DNA of 62,122 bases from Kiritimatiellia bacterium. Its GTDB lineage: Bacteria > Verrucomicrobiota > Kiritimatiellia > RFP12 > UBA1067. The notes under the pieces were generated by a model. The model saw only the letters and a program-made list of their open reading frames with translations, was not told the DNA's origin and made no database searches. Position numbers and translations under genes: made by a program. The stretch lies in NCBI GenBank assembly GCA_017395505.1, contig JAFPUH010000009.1, positions 1 to 62,122 of the forward strand. Direction: 5' to 3'. Shown here one piece after another: positions 27,462 through 36,393 of the stretch; the first letter of the stretch is position 1; each line of letters opens with the position of its first letter.

Positions 27462-28101
27462 GCCAATCAAAGACCTTCCCGGTTTGAGGATGCCTGAACT
27501 TCAGCTCGACAGCCCTCAGATGAAGTCCATCCGCCTTCTTGCCGCCGTATTTCACGTCGCCGACCACCGGATGGCCCGCCTCGGAGAAATGGACGCGTAT
27601 CTGGTTCTTGCGTCCTGACTTGAGATCGACCTCGACAAGCGTCGTGCCCTTCGAGACCGACAACCTGCGCCACTCCGTACGCGCAAGCTTGCCCTGACTG
27701 GGATCCTTCACGCTCGAAACCTTCATCGTCCTCGGATCGTCGCGCAGGTAAGACTCGAACACCCCCGACTCGTCCTTCAGCTCGCCCTCGACCCGCGCGA
27801 CATACCGCTTCTCTGTCAGCGAATTCCAGTTGTCGCGTATGCGATCGGCCAAAGCCTCGCTCTTGGCGAACATCATGACTCCGCTTGTCTCCCTGTCGAG
27901 CCTATGGACAAGCCACACCCTGTTGCGGCTCTTCGCCTGACCCTTCCTCACCCAATCGTTCAGAAGGTTCTCGGCCGTCATCTGGCTCTCCCTCGCCGCA
28001 CGGCCAAGAAGATGCGTATGCGTCGTCAAAAGTCCGGCGGGCTTGTCAATGACAACCAGCTCGCGATCTTCGTAGATTATCGGCAGCGGAGGCTTCTTCA
28101 G
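27448..28101 (-). CDS. RluA-family pseudouridine synthase, probable CTG start
   Basis: A pseudouridine synthase of the RluA group with the catalytic motif VHRLDRETSG and the later GRKNQIRVHFSEAGHPVVGD. If the protein began at the first conventional codon (TTG at 28029) it would lose conserved N-terminal sequence, IIYEDRELVVIDKPAG, which is open and in frame upstream. No ATG, GTG or TTG exists there. The fitting start is CTG at 28101, which overlaps the thrC stop as CTGA, just like the ATGA junctions elsewhere in this operon. That gives 217 residues. Which RNA site it modifies is not clear. Confidence 0.75.
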   Translation of the reverse strand: MKKPPLPIIYEDRELVVIDKPAGLLTTHTHLLGRAARESQMTAENLLNDWVRKGQAKSRNRVWLVHRLDRETSGVMMFAKSEALADRIRDNWNSLTEKRYVARVEGELKDESGVFESYLRDDPRTMKVSSVKDPSQGKLARTEWRRLSVSKGTTLVEVDLKSGRKNQIRVHFSEAGHPVVGDVKYGGKKADGLHLRAVELKFRHPQTGKVFDWHVED

Positions 28102-29477
28102 AACAACCCCCTGACGGTCTCGTCTATCTGCGCGACATCCACAACCTTGTCCTGAACAACGGGCAGCCGCTCAAGGTCGCTGAACGACTTTGGCGGATTC
28201 GTGAGAAGATCGGTCTTGAACGCATTCCGGCACGTCTCGGGAAACTTGTATGGTGTCGCCGTCGAAGCCACGACGACGGGGCGGCCTCCCTTCGGATAGC
28301 CCAAAGCTCTCGCGACGTAAGCCGCAACAGCAGTGTGGGGATCCATCACATACCCGCATGCCGCATGCATCCTGTTCATCTCGGCTTCGGTTTCGTCCGG
28401 ATTCGACACGCCACCCTCGAACTCCGCGAAAAGCCTGGCCTTCGCCTTGTCGTTCAGCTCGTAGCGTCCATTCCGCTCCAGCTCTCCCATGAGCCGCGAA
28501 ACCTCCGCGCAATCGCCGTCGTTCAGAATCCACAAAAGCCTCTCGACATTCGACGACTTGAGTATGTCCATCGAAGGCGAGTTCGTGACCGTCAGCGTCT
28601 TGCCGGGATTGTACCCGCCCGTAGTCATGAACCTCGCCAGCACGTCGTTTATGTTCGACGCGCAGACGAACTTGCGGATGGGAGCGCCAAGCCGCTTCGC
28701 GTACCACGCCGCCAGGAGGTTGCCGAAGTTGCCCGAAGGCACCACAACGTCGAATTCCGTCTTCAGCCTCGCCGCAGCCATTATGTAGTAGGCGATCTGC
28801 GGGACAAGGCGACCTGTGTTTATCGAGTTTGCGCTAGACAGCGTCACACCGTGTGTTGCAGCTTCGGCCGCGATTGCCTTGTCGGCGAAAATCCTCTTTA
28901 CCGCCGCCTGTGCATCGTCGAAGTTGCCCCTTATCGCAAAGGCATGTACGTTCTGCTCTGACGGAGTCGTCATCTGAAGGCGCTGTATGAGAGAGGTTCC
29001 GGTCTCGGGAAAGAACACCGCCACCTCCGCCCCTTCGACTCCGGCGAAACCTTGCATCGCCGCAGACCCCGTATCGCCACTCGTCGCAGTCAGGACAAGA
29101 ACGCGACGTCCTCCAGCCGCATGACGCATGAACACCGGCAGCATCGAAAGCGCGACGTCCTTGAACGCGCCAGTCCTGCCGTGGAACAGCTCGAGCATGG
29201 CAAGTCCGTCGGCCTCGACCATCGGCACTGGATCGCCCGCCGGGAAGCGCGACAGCAACCTCGCGACGGCCTCATCCCTGACGCCTTGCGGCAAGTCGTC
29301 GAAAAGCCGGCCAAGCACGAAATCCTCAGCGCCCTTCAACGTGTCGTAGGCCGATACGTCCGTCGGCTCGACTTCGCGCAAATCTGGAACGTAAAGCCCG
29401 CCGTCGGGCGCAAGCCCCTGGAAGATGCTTTCGGCGCTTGTCGCCCCTAGCCCAGTGCGTGTGCTGATGTAGCGCAT
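28098..29477 (-). CDS. thrC: threonine synthase
   Basis: ThrC makes threonine from O-phosphohomoserine with PLP. The 459 residues start MRYISTRTG, carry the PLP lysine motif HGRTGAFKDVAL near residue 107, the phosphate-binding LTATSGDTGSAA and PSGNFGNLLAAW. Length fits the bacterial class I enzyme. It starts one base after the stop of the ACT-domain gene, which suggests that the ACT protein and ThrC share amino-acid control. Confidence 0.94.
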   Translation of the reverse strand: MRYISTRTGLGATSAESIFQGLAPDGGLYVPDLREVEPTDVSAYDTLKGAEDFVLGRLFDDLPQGVRDEAVARLLSRFPAGDPVPMVEADGLAMLELFHGRTGAFKDVALSMLPVFMRHAAGGRRVLVLTATSGDTGSAAMQGFAGVEGAEVAVFFPETGTSLIQRLQMTTPSEQNVHAFAIRGNFDDAQAAVKRIFADKAIAAEAATHGVTLSSANSINTGRLVPQIAYYIMAAARLKTEFDVVVPSGNFGNLLAAWYAKRLGAPIRKFVCASNINDVLARFMTTGGYNPGKTLTVTNSPSMDILKSSNVERLLWILNDGDCAEVSRLMGELERNGRYELNDKAKARLFAEFEGGVSNPDETEAEMNRMHAACGYVMDPHTAVAAYVARALGYPKGGRPVVVASTATPYKFPETCRNAFKTDLLTNPPKSFSDLERLPVVQDKVVDVAQIDETVRGLF

Positions 29478-29478
29478 T

Positions 29479-29916
29479 CTACCTGCTTGCGTCCAGCACC
29501 TGCTGCTCGTCGAGCGTCGCGACGTCGGCAGACTTCAGCGCAGCCTCAGCCTTGGCGTTGTCGTTGAAGCGGAACACCAGAACCGCCTTCTCGCCCTTGT
29601 GGAAGGCGAACGCGTAGCTGTACTCGATATCGACGCCAGCCTTGTCAAGAACGACCATCACTTCGGCCATTCCGCCCGGACGGTCCGGCACGCACACGGC
29701 TACGACCTTGCAGACGTTCACGACGTGCCCCTTGTCGGTCAGCACATTCTGCGCCTTCTCGTGGTCGTCCACGATCATGCGCACTATGCCGAAGTCGCTC
29801 GTATCCGCCAGCGAGAGCGTCGCGATGTTTATTCCGGCGTCGGCCAGATCGCGGCAGATCTGCGAGAGCTGCCCCGGCTTGTTCTCGAGAAAGATCGATA
29901 TCTGTCTGATCTGCAT
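29479..29916 (-). CDS. tandem ACT-domain protein
   Basis: A 145-residue protein made of two ACT folds: residues 1-65 (MQIRQISIFLENKPGQLSQI) and 70-145 (AVCVPDRPGGMAEVMVVLDKAG). ACT domains bind amino acids and regulate enzymes or transporters; this stand-alone form is common in anaerobes. AGGACAG precedes the chosen ATG at 29916. It lies between ychF and thrC, so a role in sensing threonine-family or branched-chain amino acids is a reasonable guess, not shown. Confidence 0.8.
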   Translation of the reverse strand: MQIRQISIFLENKPGQLSQICRDLADAGINIATLSLADTSDFGIVRMIVDDHEKAQNVLTDKGHVVNVCKVVAVCVPDRPGGMAEVMVVLDKAGVDIEYSYAFAFHKGEKAVLVFRFNDNAKAEAALKSADVATLDEQQVLDASR

Positions 29917-29929
29917 TTTCTGTCCTCCT

Positions 29930-31048
29930 TCAGTTGAACATGAATTCGACGACATCGCCGTCCTTCATCTCGTATTCCTTGCCCTCGGGACGAAGCGCAC
30001 CCGCCGCGCGAGCACCGGACTCGCCGCCGTACTTGACGTAGTCGTCGAACGCGACGACCTGCGCGCGGATGAAGCCCTTTTCGAAGTCGGTGTGTATCAC
30101 TCCGGCGCAGCGAGGCGCCTTCCAGCCGCGCCTGAAGGTCCATGCGCGAACCTCCTTCGGACCAGCCGTCAGATAGCTCGCCAGCCCGAGCGTGTGGTAC
30201 GCGAGCTTGATTGTGCGGTCGAGAGAGCTCTCCTCAAGCCCGTAGCTCTGGAGAAACTCCTTCGCCTCGTCGTCGGTAAGCCCAGCAAGGTCCGCCTCCA
30301 TTTGTGCGCAGATGACGACCAGCTCCGAACCCTGCTTCGCCGCATAGTCCTTGAGCGCCGCAACATGCGGATTGCCCTCGCCCGTCACGTTGTCGTCGGC
30401 GACGTTCGCGCAGAAGATGACCGGCTTGTCGGTGAGGAAGTGCAGCTCCTTCAAGACCTGAAGGATGGGGTCGCCGTCCTTCCTCGGGAACGACCTGACC
30501 GTCCTGCCCTCCTCGAGATGCTTTAGGAGCGCCGCGCAAGCCTCGGCCTCCGGCCTCATCTGCGGCTTGGCCTGAGCCTCCTTGCGGATCTTCTCGTAGC
30601 GCTTCTGAAGCTGCTCCATGTCGGCAAGGATCAGCTCGGTCTCGATGACCTCAGCATCGCCTACGGGATCGATCGGCGCGGACTTGTTGCCGCCCTCCTG
30701 AACGTGTATGATGTCGTCGTTCTCGAAGCAGCGCACGACGTGAAGTATCGCATCGCACTCCCTGATGTTCGCAAGGAACTTGTTGCCGAGGCCCTCGCCC
30801 TTCGACGCGCCTTTCACAAGCCCCGCGATATCGGTGAAATCGACCGTCGCCCTTATGATCTGCTGCGGATGCACAATCTCGGCGAGCTTCTCCAGCCTCG
30901 CGTCAGCAACCTCTACGACAGCCGTGTTCGGCTCGATCGTGCAGAACGGATAGTTCTCGGCCGCAGCCTGCTGTTTCTTCGTCAGGGCGTTGAAAAGCGT
31001 CGACTTGCCTACGTTCGGCAGACCTACAATACCAACTGCAAGACTCAT
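29930..31048 (-). CDS. ychF: redox-regulated ATPase YchF
   Basis: YchF (OLA1) is a conserved P-loop protein that prefers ATP and binds ribosomes. The 372 residues begin MSLAVGIVGLPNVGKSTLFN, contain DIAGLVKGASKGEGLGN and the altered G4 motif seen as IFCANVADDNV, and end in a TGS domain (FEKGFIRAQVVAFDDY). The ATG at 31048 overlaps the coiled-coil gene stop (ATGA), tying this housekeeping gene to the pilus-type cluster. Confidence 0.95.
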   Translation of the reverse strand: MSLAVGIVGLPNVGKSTLFNALTKKQQAAAENYPFCTIEPNTAVVEVADARLEKLAEIVHPQQIIRATVDFTDIAGLVKGASKGEGLGNKFLANIRECDAILHVVRCFENDDIIHVQEGGNKSAPIDPVGDAEVIETELILADMEQLQKRYEKIRKEAQAKPQMRPEAEACAALLKHLEEGRTVRSFPRKDGDPILQVLKELHFLTDKPVIFCANVADDNVTGEGNPHVAALKDYAAKQGSELVVICAQMEADLAGLTDDEAKEFLQSYGLEESSLDRTIKLAYHTLGLASYLTAGPKEVRAWTFRRGWKAPRCAGVIHTDFEKGFIRAQVVAFDDYVKYGGESGARAAGALRPEGKEYEMKDGDVVEFMFN

Positions 31049-32013
31049 TTTTCTTCCTTCTCCCCCTCTTCGGCGAGTTTCAGTTCCCAATCAGGATAAA
31101 GCGATTTTAGGCTCTTGCGGTAGTAGGCCGCATCGACGACGCGGTCTTCCCTGAGAGCCGCGATGTATAGCCTCTCGAGCGTCTCGACAAGTTCGGCCCT
31201 TGTCTCGGCTGCGCGCGCCGCATCGCCCTCGGCCGCAAGCCGTTCCGCCTTTGCGAGAGCCCTTGTTTCGCGCGGCAGCTGCATGTCATTCTCAGGCAGA
31301 GGCTTCGCGGTCCTGCGCACACGGTTCGTCTCACCGCCTATCACATCGGCCTCGCGCTCACCGACCCACGTCAAGTCGGCCGCCGTCTTGTCGGGATGCA
31401 GCGCCCTTTCGCGTTCGTCGAGCTCCTGACTGTATTCGACGAGATTCCTTTCGATTTCCTCAAAGTTTATCTTGCGAAGATAAAGCAGGTTCTCCTCGGC
31501 GATTATCGCGTCCGATTTGAGCTTCTCGGCAGCCAGCGTGTCTGCCGCAGCCTGAGCCTCAGCCTCGGCCTTTCTCTCCTCGGCCTCGGCGACAGCCCTG
31601 GCCGATTCCGCAGCAGCCTTCTCGGCGTCGCTCTTGGCCTTTTCTGCAGCCCTCAAATCGGCGGCTTCGCTTGCGCGCGCCTTGGCTGCCTCGGCATCTG
31701 CCTCGCTCTTCGCCTTCTCTTCCTTGGCTTTGGCGAGGGCAAGACGCTCGGTTTCACGCTCAGCCTCCTTGGCCTTGCGGTTCTGAAGCGCCTTCTCGGC
31801 CTCGCTAGCGGCGGCTGCGGCGCGCGACGCCTCTGCGGATTCCTCGGCTCTCGCCTTCTTGGCCTCGCTCGCGGCACGTGCCTCGTCGCTTTCGGCCTTC
31901 GCCACCTTGGCACGCGCCTCAGCAGCGCGATTGCCGGTTACAATCACGCCAGCGACAGCAGCGGCTATGATCGCCAAGCACACGGCGACTGTAGAAACAA
32001 CCTTCCCGTTCAT
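31045..32013 (-). CDS. membrane-anchored coiled-coil protein, Ala/Glu/Lys-rich
   Basis: A 322-residue protein with one N-terminal membrane segment (VVSTVAVCLAIIAAAVAGVI, residues 5-24) followed by a long, strongly heptad-like Ala/Glu/Lys helix from about 35 to 175. The C-terminal 130 residues are charged and less regular (DLTWVGEREADVIGGETN). No family is recognised; low complexity makes homology by eye unsafe. It overlaps the secretin stop (ATGA) and the secretin itself ends in a similar coiled coil, so the two may pair in the envelope. Confidence 0.7.
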   Translation of the reverse strand: MNGKVVSTVAVCLAIIAAAVAGVIVTGNRAAEARAKVAKAESDEARAASEAKKARAEESAEASRAAAAASEAEKALQNRKAKEAERETERLALAKAKEEKAKSEADAEAAKARASEAADLRAAEKAKSDAEKAAAESARAVAEAEERKAEAEAQAAADTLAAEKLKSDAIIAEENLLYLRKINFEEIERNLVEYSQELDERERALHPDKTAADLTWVGEREADVIGGETNRVRRTAKPLPENDMQLPRETRALAKAERLAAEGDAARAAETRAELVETLERLYIAALREDRVVDAAYYRKSLKSLYPDWELKLAEEGEKEEK

Positions 32014-34559
32014 TCGGCGGGCTCCTCGGTCGATTCGTCGACAGTTTCGTAAAGCTGCTTGAGAAGCGTATTGTTTTCACGGGCGCGGAGGTCGGCCTCG
32101 GCACGCGCCTCGGCCTTCTTCTCCTCTATCTCGTTCAGCTCCTCAACGAGCTTCTTCGCCTCCTTCTCGCGCTTCTCGGATTCCTCCACGGCTCGACGCT
32201 CAAGCTCAACAACACGCTCCGCCTTGGCCTGTTCGATGGCAAGCTCGTTGGCACGCTCCTTATCCTGCTTCTCCCACGCCTCCTGCTGGCGGCGGAGCTT
32301 CTCCTTGGCTTCCATTGGATCTGCCAACGTCGACTCCGACCAGCCGTGGTCATTCCATGGATCGGCCTCACTGAGCGCTTGCTTTCTGCGAGCCGCCTCA
32401 GCCTGAGCCGCCGCACCATCTTCCAGCACATACGGCGTCATAAACACCAGCAGTTCCTTGCGCTCCTCGGAATCTTCGGTTTTCCCGAAGAGATAGCGGC
32501 CAACCCACGGAATGTCCTTCAAAATCGGTATGCCGGCATCAATCTGGACAACCTTTGTTTCGACGAGCCCGCCGATCACAACGGTCTGATGGTTTTCAAG
32601 GCTTATGTCCGCAGACATCTTGCGCGTGATTGTCGTATCGACGTCTACGTTCATGAGACCACCGCCTGTGCCACCCGTGCCAGCCATACCGCTGTTTGTC
32701 TGGATGACCTGCCCCTTTTCGACAAGCTGCGAATACTCCTCCTCAACCGTAAGCATGACAGTGCCGTTAGGATTGATCTTTGGCGTGGTCTTTATGGTTA
32801 TGCCAATTTCCTTCTGAGCGTAGTTCGGCACGGCAATCGTGCTGTAGGACGTACCGGACGACGTGAATCCGGTAAGCATGTATCGCATCTGCGTCGCCTC
32901 GATTGTCGCCTCCTTGTTGTCCACCGTCATGATGATCGGCGAAGCAAGATACTTCGTGCGGCTGTCGCTCTTCGAGGCCTCTATGACAGCACCTACATTT
33001 AGCTTCTTGTTGAGACCCATATAGTTGAGGCCGGAACTGGTCGGTATTGACGCAGGCGTCACCCCGCTGGCGGCTATCGTACCCAAGGCGCTGCCAGTGG
33101 AAGTGCTGCCACCTCCGCCAGACATAGCTTGGCGCTCGGAAATCTGATGCACCCAATCGATTCCAGTCTTGACCGTATCGTTGAGATTGACCTCGACGAT
33201 ACACGTCTCGATCAAAACCTGCGAAAGTTTGACATCCATAGCCTCGATAATCTGCTCGATTACGGGCACGAGATCCTTGTTCGTCATGACGACGAGGCCG
33301 TTGATGCGCTTGTCGGCCAGAACCGTCGTGTTGTCCTTCGTAAGCTCGCCAGCCTTCGCCTCGCCGGTCCTCTGGTTCGCCGACGCCTTCTGCGTCGTCG
33401 TGGTGTTCGAGCCGCTGTTCCTCGTGAGGTTCGCGTTGCTGCCGGACTTCGCATTCGCGTTCTGGTTCTGCTTCGAGCTGGACTTCGAGCCTGACGCGTT
33501 GCCGATCAGGTCGTTTATCATGTCGCTCACCTCTTCAGCCTCGGCGTACTTGAGGCGATAGACCTTCACGACGGTATCGGGCGTCGTCTCTACATCGAGC
33601 TGCTCGATGACCTTCCTGAAGAAGTCCATGTTAGCCTTCTGCGTGACGATGATGAGCTTGTTCGACCTCTCGTCGGCGAGAATCAGCACCTTGCCGCGAA
33701 TCATTCCACGGTCGGCATCCGACACGCTCGTCACGAGCGACGCGTTAACCTCGGGCTGCGCCGCCTGCTGGTTCTGCTGACCCGGCCTGTTGCCGAGAAG
33801 CCTGCTGCCCTGACCCGCCGGACGAGCCAAGGTCGAGGCGTTCTGCTGGTTGACGGCGTTGTTCACGCCCTTGCCGTTCTTCTCCTGCTCCTTCTGCGAC
33901 TCCTGCACAATCGCCTCGAGAGCCTGCTTGATGTCGTTCGCGTTCGCGTTCTTGATCTGCTCGACGAACACGTTCTCCATCACGGGCGACGCCACGTCGA
34001 TAGCCCTCGCGACCTCGAGCATGCGGTTGATGTTCTGCTCCGTATCCGTCACGAGAATCGTATTGGTCCTCTCGAATACGAGCAGAATGCCGCTGTTCGA
34101 CTTGAAGCCCTCCAGCGCCTTCTGAGCCTCGTCCGTCGCGATGTTCTTGAAGGGAATCCACATCGAAACGACCTTCTCGGTCTCGCCCAGCTTGGTGTCG
34201 GGGCTGACGAGCGGAATGCCCTTCTTTCTGACGTCCTTGCGAGGCAGCGCGCGGATGAACTTCTCGCCGTACGGCTCGAGGTGGATGCCGTTCATCTCCA
34301 ACACGACCTCGATCGCGTGCAGATACTCCTCCTTGGTCAGCTTCTGCCCCTCGCGCGTCTTGAGCGTGATCGTCGGGCTGGGCGCCTCGGGATCCTTCAG
34401 GATCGTCTTGTCTGTCTGCTCTGAATACGTCTGCAGCACGATATCGACCGGCGCCGCATCCCAATTGAGCGCGGGGGCCTCTTTCTGCATGTCGTCCTCG
34501 CCCGCCGCGAACAGCGCGGAAGCCACAATGCAGACCAATGCGGTAAAGCTCTTCTTCAT
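32010..34559 (-). CDS. type II/IV secretin (GspD/PilQ family) with C-terminal coiled coil
   Basis: The outer-membrane channel of a type II secretion or type IV pilus-like machine, 849 residues. It has a signal peptide (residues 1-19), repeated N-domains (IVLQTYSEQTDKTILKDP; VPVIEQIIEAMDVKLSQVLIE), a NolW segment (VKVYRLKYAEAEEVSDMI) with a Ser/Asn-rich insertion, and the secretin core (NHQTVVIGGLVE ... PWVGRYLFG). After the core, about 130 residues form a charged coiled coil (EAKEKLRRQQEAWEKQDKER), which secretins normally lack. It sits one base after pilO. Akkermansia Amuc_1098 is the closest known arrangement. Confidence 0.9.
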   Translation of the reverse strand: MKKSFTALVCIVASALFAAGEDDMQKEAPALNWDAAPVDIVLQTYSEQTDKTILKDPEAPSPTITLKTREGQKLTKEEYLHAIEVVLEMNGIHLEPYGEKFIRALPRKDVRKKGIPLVSPDTKLGETEKVVSMWIPFKNIATDEAQKALEGFKSNSGILLVFERTNTILVTDTEQNINRMLEVARAIDVASPVMENVFVEQIKNANANDIKQALEAIVQESQKEQEKNGKGVNNAVNQQNASTLARPAGQGSRLLGNRPGQQNQQAAQPEVNASLVTSVSDADRGMIRGKVLILADERSNKLIIVTQKANMDFFRKVIEQLDVETTPDTVVKVYRLKYAEAEEVSDMINDLIGNASGSKSSSKQNQNANAKSGSNANLTRNSGSNTTTTQKASANQRTGEAKAGELTKDNTTVLADKRINGLVVMTNKDLVPVIEQIIEAMDVKLSQVLIETCIVEVNLNDTVKTGIDWVHQISERQAMSGGGGSTSTGSALGTIAASGVTPASIPTSSGLNYMGLNKKLNVGAVIEASKSDSRTKYLASPIIMTVDNKEATIEATQMRYMLTGFTSSGTSYSTIAVPNYAQKEIGITIKTTPKINPNGTVMLTVEEEYSQLVEKGQVIQTNSGMAGTGGTGGGLMNVDVDTTITRKMSADISLENHQTVVIGGLVETKVVQIDAGIPILKDIPWVGRYLFGKTEDSEERKELLVFMTPYVLEDGAAAQAEAARRKQALSEADPWNDHGWSESTLADPMEAKEKLRRQQEAWEKQDKERANELAIEQAKAERVVELERRAVEESEKREKEAKKLVEELNEIEEKKAEARAEADLRARENNTLLKQLYETVDESTEEPAE

Positions 34560-34560
34560 C

Positions 34561-35097
34561 TTACTTCTCCCTCATGTACGCACACGTAAGCGTGAACGAT
34601 CCCTTGAGATAACCTTTCTTCGAGCTGGGCTTGAAGCTTATCGACCTTATGTCGAACATGCCTTCGTCTGTGTTCTCCAGCTCGTGCATGAACTTGACAA
34701 GCGACTCTAGCGCGCCCTCCCAGCTTCTGACCTCGATAGGCAGTTCCAGCACCTCGCCGCTCTCGACCTCCTTGCCGCTCTGCCTCTGCGAAATGGATAT
34801 GTGGTGCTTCGCGGCCAGGGCATCCATCTTGCCAAGCCACGTGGTGTCGGTCGCCTTGCCGGCCTCGAATGTCGGCATCAGCGCCTTCTCGTCTTCGTAG
34901 GCCTGATTCCACTTGGCCTTTTCGGCGATCAGCCGGTACTCGCTCTCGTATGTCGCCTTCGCCCTGGCGTATGTCTTCGCCGCCTTGGCCCACGCCGCGG
35001 ACTGGCTCGTGAACCACAGAGCGACGGCCACCGCATAGAGCAGCACCATCATGACGGTCGCCAGCGCCGCCTTCTCCTTGAGGGACATCGTGTTCAT
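34561..35097 (-). CDS. PilO-like inner-membrane assembly protein
   Basis: A 178-residue protein with one N-terminal membrane helix (ALATVMMVLLYAVAVALWF), a coiled coil (about 35-75), and a small alpha/beta domain (LPIEVRSWEGALESLVKFMHELEN). This is the plan of PilO/GspM; the position between pilM/N and the secretin supports it. The Akkermansia counterpart by position would be Amuc_1100, but this protein is shorter and no sequence identity can be claimed. ATG at 35097 overlaps the pilM/N stop (ATGA). Confidence 0.65.
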   Translation of the reverse strand: MNTMSLKEKAALATVMMVLLYAVAVALWFTSQSAAWAKAAKTYARAKATYESEYRLIAEKAKWNQAYEDEKALMPTFEAGKATDTTWLGKMDALAAKHHISISQRQSGKEVESGEVLELPIEVRSWEGALESLVKFMHELENTDEGMFDIRSISFKPSSKKGYLKGSFTLTCAYMREK

Positions 35098-36329
35098 TCC
35101 TCGTCCTCCCCCTGATAGCTGCACTCGAGATCGAACTTCTGCTTGCCGCCTCGCCCTGCCGACGGACCGTTCAGCACGACGCTCGTGAATACGCTCTCGC
35201 CGTCCTCGCCCTCGGCACCGGCTTCGGCCATGTTGTCCTTGAAGCGGTAGACCTGCTCAGCTTCGTCGGCCTCACCCGAAACCTTCACGCCCTCGTCGCG
35301 CTTGAAGCTCCAGCTTGTGAGCGTTATGCCCTGCGGCAGCCTGTCGCTGACGGCTTTCATCACCTCAAGCGCGCCGCGCGCATGGTCGGAATACTTCTGC
35401 ACGAGCCTCACCTTGTCGCGCATCGTAGCCACCGCGCGATACTGGCGCGAATGCTCCTTGCACAAGTCGCGCTGGTAGTCCGTCATGAAGCCGTATGCAA
35501 CCGGCACCCCGAAGAGAACGAGCATTATGAGCGCCCAAATGCCGCCGAACACAAAAAGGTTGCGGCGGAGCTTCGCCTTGAAGCGCGTCTCCTCGAGAAC
35601 CTCGCGCCAGCTCTGCGGCAGGGCATTGAGCGTCGCCGCGTCGAGCGACCTTTCGGCGACGCCGACCAGCGCCGCATCCTCGCCGACCTCGATTCGCCTC
35701 ACAGGCGCGAAAGCCTCGACGCCTTCGGCCGCGAGATCGCCGATTATAACAGTCTCCTTTACGGGACGCGCCCCGCCGAAATCCTCGGCCTCCAAAAGCG
35801 AGAGCATCACCTCGCGCCGCAGATCGCTTTCGCCGCTCACTGCGCGTATTGCGCTCGGCGCATCGCCGTCAAGCACGATGATGGATATGCAGTCCGGGCT
35901 CGAAATCAGCAGCAACCGGCGGCTCGACACGTCGCCACCGACCGAAAGCGCTCCCCACGCACCGCGCAAAACGCCTATCGCCAGCGCATCGACGCGCGTT
36001 ACGTTCAGCTTCGCCGCATCAAGCGCCTCGGCTATGTCGTCCGCAGCACTCTCGGGCAGCGCCGCCGCGAGAACCACGAGCCCGCGCTCCGTCTCGCGCA
36101 CCGTCTCGTAGCTCACCGTAAGCGGCTCGTCGGGATACGGACTCATCGCCTGAAGGATCGGCGCGGCATACGCCGCAGGATCGGCGCGCGCTTCATCCGG
36201 CACGCGGACCATCTTGACGATCAACCTTGAAAGAGGCAAGCCGAGAACCGCCTCGCGGGCCTTGCACCCCGAGTCGAGCAATCGCAACGTCCCGCCCTCG
36301 AATGCGGCGGTCTGGACAACATCGGCCAT
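35094..36329 (-). CDS. PilM-PilN-like fusion protein
   Basis: 411 residues with two parts. Residues 1-235 look like the actin-fold PilM/GspL cytoplasmic domain (LPLSRLIVKMVRVPDEARADP; LLLISSPDCISIIVLDGD). A membrane helix at about 255-278 (VFGGIWALIMLVLFGVPVAYGF) follows, then a PilN-like periplasmic part with a coiled coil and GITLTSWSFKRDEGVKVSGEA. So one chain covers both jobs, as in GspL. It heads an operon of at least ten genes. The ATG at 36329 is 8 bases after a TATAAT box: probably leaderless. Confidence 0.72.
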   Translation of the reverse strand: MADVVQTAAFEGGTLRLLDSGCKAREAVLGLPLSRLIVKMVRVPDEARADPAAYAAPILQAMSPYPDEPLTVSYETVRETERGLVVLAAALPESAADDIAEALDAAKLNVTRVDALAIGVLRGAWGALSVGGDVSSRRLLLISSPDCISIIVLDGDAPSAIRAVSGESDLRREVMLSLLEAEDFGGARPVKETVIIGDLAAEGVEAFAPVRRIEVGEDAALVGVAERSLDAATLNALPQSWREVLEETRFKAKLRRNLFVFGGIWALIMLVLFGVPVAYGFMTDYQRDLCKEHSRQYRAVATMRDKVRLVQKYSDHARGALEVMKAVSDRLPQGITLTSWSFKRDEGVKVSGEADEAEQVYRFKDNMAEAGAEGEDGESVFTSVVLNGPSAGRGGKQKFDLECSYQGEDEE

Positions 36330-36337
36330 TTGTGTGT

Positions 36338-36346
36338 ATTATACCA
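36338..36346 (-). promoter_or_regulatory. extended -10 promoter of the pilM/N operon, leaderless start
   Basis: TGGTATAAT, TATAAT at 36343-36338, with 8 bases to the ATG at 36329. TTGCTG lies 18 bases upstream of the hexamer as a weak -35 candidate. Confidence 0.6.
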
Positions 36347-36393
36347 AATACACACCTGCAACAGCAAGAGGCTATGCCTGCCTTGTCGCAGAA

